Shown piece by piece: positions 7,902 to 9,113 of a stretch of 9,113 bases of DNA. Where the stretch lies: contig NZ_CALDGS010000084.1 of the NCBI RefSeq assembly GCF_937941905.1, forward strand, positions 1 to 9,113, in the 5' to 3' direction. Source of the DNA: an uncultured Mycolicibacterium sp. (GTDB taxonomy: Bacteria; Actinomycetota; Actinomycetes; Mycobacteriales; Mycobacteriaceae). Positions within the stretch are counted from its first letter, which is position 1. Each line of letters opens with the position of its first letter. A model generated the notes under the pieces. It was not told the DNA's origin. It saw only the letters and a program-made list of their open reading frames with translations, and did not search any database. The position numbers and the translations under genes were made by a program.

Positions 7902-9070
7902 CCGGGCACATCCGCGACTTCCTGGTGCCCGACCTGGGGGAGGGGCTGACCGACGCGACCATCGTCGAATGGGCGGTGGCCGTCGGCGACGAGGTGGCGC
8001 TCAACCAGACGCTGTGCACCGTGGAGACGAACAAGGCGCAGGTCGAGATCCCCAGCCCGGTGGCCGGGCGGATCGTCGAACTCGGCGGGGCGGCGGGGGA
8101 CACGCTGCCGGTCGGGGCGGTGCTGGCCCGCATCCGCACCGACGCCCCGGCCCCGCAACCCGACGGCCGCCACCCGGTGCTGGTCGGCTACGGCGCCGAC
8201 GCCGGGATGGACACCAGCCGCCGCACCCCGGCCGGGGAGCCGCCGGGCCGGCCGCGCGCCAAACCCCCGGTGCGCAGGCTGGCCGCCGAGATCGGGGTGG
8301 ACCTGGCCGCCGTCACCGGCACCGGACCGGACGGGGTGATCACCCGGGACGATGTGCTGGCCGCCGCGGCGCACCCGCCGGCGGCCGACGAGCTCATCCC
8401 GGTGCGCGGGGTGCAGGCCGCGATGGCGCGCCGGATGTCGTTGGCGCGCACCGAGATACCCGACGCGCATGCGAGCGTGAGCGTCGACTGCAGCGCGCTG
8501 CTGCGGCTGCGCGACAGCCTGGCCGAGCCCGCGGTGACGCCGTTCGTGCTCGTGCTGCGGCTGCTGGTGGCGGCCCTGCGCCGGCACCCGGTGCTCAACA
8601 GCACCTGGGTGGAGACCCCCGACGGCCCGACCATCCACCGCCACCCGGCGATCCACCTCGGCATCGCCGTCGCCGCCCCGCGGGGGCTGTTGGTGCCGGT
8701 GGTGGCCGACGCCGCCGCGCTGACCCTGCGCCAACTGGCCGACCGGGTGGCCCGGCTGATCGACGGCGCCCGTGCCGGCACACTGCCGCCCGCCGAGTTG
8801 CAGGGCTCCACCTTCACCGTGAGCAACTTCGGCGCGCTCGGCCTCGACGACGGGGTGCCCGTGATCAACTACCCGGAGGCCGCCATCCTCGGCCTGGGCG
8901 CGCTCAAACCCCGGCCGGTGGTGGCCGACGGGCTGATCGTGGCCCGCCACACCATGCCGATCACCTGCGCCTTCGACCACCGGGTGGCCGACGGCGCCCA
9001 GGTGGCGGCCTTCCTGTGCGAATTGCGCGACCTCATCGAGGCGCCCGAGCGGGCGCTGCTGGACTGCTAG
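7898..9070 (+). CDS. bkdC: Branched-chain 2-oxoacid dehydrogenase E2 (lipoyl acyltransferase)
   Basis: 390-residue dihydrolipoyl acyltransferase core that carries the acyl group from E1 to coenzyme A. Domains in order are: one lipoyl domain (about 5-80; VPDLGEGLTDATIVEW, then VETNKAQVEIPSP with lipoyl Lys46); a short Pro/Gly/Arg-rich linker containing PVLVGYG; a peripheral subunit-binding domain at about 122-158 (PPVRRLAAEIGVDL, GTGPDGVITRDDV), which holds E1 and/or E3; and a catalytic domain from about 168. The catalytic domain includes STFTVSNFGALG, VPVINYPEAAILG and the terminal H361-R-V-A-D365-G, the HxxxDG active-site motif. The lipoyl turn reads TNK rather than the common TDK. The ATG start overlaps bkdB as ATGA, with GAGG at 7889-7892. 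Its dihydrolipoamide dehydrogenase partner is not in the window. The last codons (LDC plus TAG) fall inside a 25-bp tandem repeat, so the exact C-terminus deserves a check. Confidence 0.94.
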   Translation: MTGHIRDFLVPDLGEGLTDATIVEWAVAVGDEVALNQTLCTVETNKAQVEIPSPVAGRIVELGGAAGDTLPVGAVLARIRTDAPAPQPDGRHPVLVGYGADAGMDTSRRTPAGEPPGRPRAKPPVRRLAAEIGVDLAAVTGTGPDGVITRDDVLAAAAHPPAADELIPVRGVQAAMARRMSLARTEIPDAHASVSVDCSALLRLRDSLAEPAVTPFVLVLRLLVAALRRHPVLNSTWVETPDGPTIHRHPAIHLGIAVAAPRGLLVPVVADAAALTLRQLADRVARLIDGARAGTLPPAELQGSTFTVSNFGALGLDDGVPVINYPEAAILGLGALKPRPVVADGLIVARHTMPITCAFDHRVADGAQVAAFLCELRDLIEAPERALLDC

Positions 9071-9113
9071 CGCCGCTTCGCGACTGGACTGCTAGCGCCG
9101 CTTCGCGACTGGA
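9059..9113. repeat. 25-bp direct tandem repeat, about 2.2 copies, spanning the bkdC stop to the window edge
   Basis: The unit begins CTGGACTGCTAGCG and ends CCGCTTCGCGA. The copies are 9059-9083 and 9084-9108, plus five bases of a third (9109-9113), with no mismatches and no spacers. The phase starts exactly at 9059, because base 9058 (G) differs from 9083 (A). The first copy encodes the last residues and TAG stop of bkdC (9068-9070); the period is not a multiple of three. Each unit contains the palindrome GCTAGC. It may be a true slippage duplication, the start of a longer array beyond the window, or an assembly artefact if the contig ends here. No terminator is recognisable after bkdC in the bases available. 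Confidence 0.9.

Noticed and set aside
5782..9070. Pyruvate dehydrogenase complex (the pdhABC label often given to these genes)
   Set aside because: Linkage to methylcrotonyl-CoA carboxylase, FadE19 and the HMG-CoA-type lyase points to branched-chain substrates, as does the known role of the M. tuberculosis orthologues.
9059..9113. CRISPR array
   Set aside because: The 25-bp units are directly adjacent with no spacers, and the first copy is coding.

Overview
This is a very GC-rich window; third codon positions are almost all G or C. It reads as part of the branched-chain amino acid (mainly leucine) degradation operon of a high-GC actinobacterium. Gene order and protein sequences match, from memory, the Mycobacterium tuberculosis block Rv2502c-Rv2495c (accD1-accA1-fadE19-Rv2499c-citE-bkdA-bkdB-bkdC). 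A non-tuberculous Mycobacterium/Mycolicibacterium or a close relative is the most likely source. I could not run a similarity search, so the genus is inference.

Layout: all eight genes are on the + strand and nearly gapless. Bases 1-1226 hold the 3' three quarters of accD1 (carboxyltransferase, start outside the window). Then come accA1 (1231-3225, biotin carboxylase plus biotin carrier), fadE19 (3218-4381, acyl-CoA dehydrogenase), a MaoC-type hydratase (4378-4872) and a CitE-like lyase (4869-5687). The only real gap is 94 bases, 5688-5781; it contains a perfect 8-bp inverted repeat and a strong Shine-Dalgarno. After it come bkdA (5782-6879), bkdB (6876-7901) and bkdC (7898-9070), the E1-alpha, E1-beta and E2 subunits of a branched-chain 2-oxoacid dehydrogenase. 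Most junctions are 4-base ATGA/GTGA overlaps, which suggests one polycistronic, translationally coupled transcript. The last 55 bases are a 25-bp tandem repeat that begins inside the end of bkdC.

How the genes work together: BkdA/B/C convert branched 2-oxoacids (4-methyl-2-oxopentanoate from leucine) to acyl-CoAs such as isovaleryl-CoA. FadE19 desaturates the acyl-CoA, and AccA1/AccD1 (methylcrotonyl-CoA carboxylase) carboxylates 3-methylcrotonyl-CoA to 3-methylglutaconyl-CoA. The MaoC hydratase and CitE-like lyase then give 3-hydroxy-3-methylglutaryl-CoA and acetyl-CoA plus acetoacetate. Lacking here are the aminotransferase, the E3 dihydrolipoamide dehydrogenase and the CoA transferase (scoA/scoB lie upstream of accD1 in M. 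tuberculosis).

I did not find a previously undescribed system. The points most worth checking are the terminal tandem repeat, the hairpin before bkdA, the Asn in place of the hydratase's catalytic Asp, and the position of the catalytic base in FadE19.
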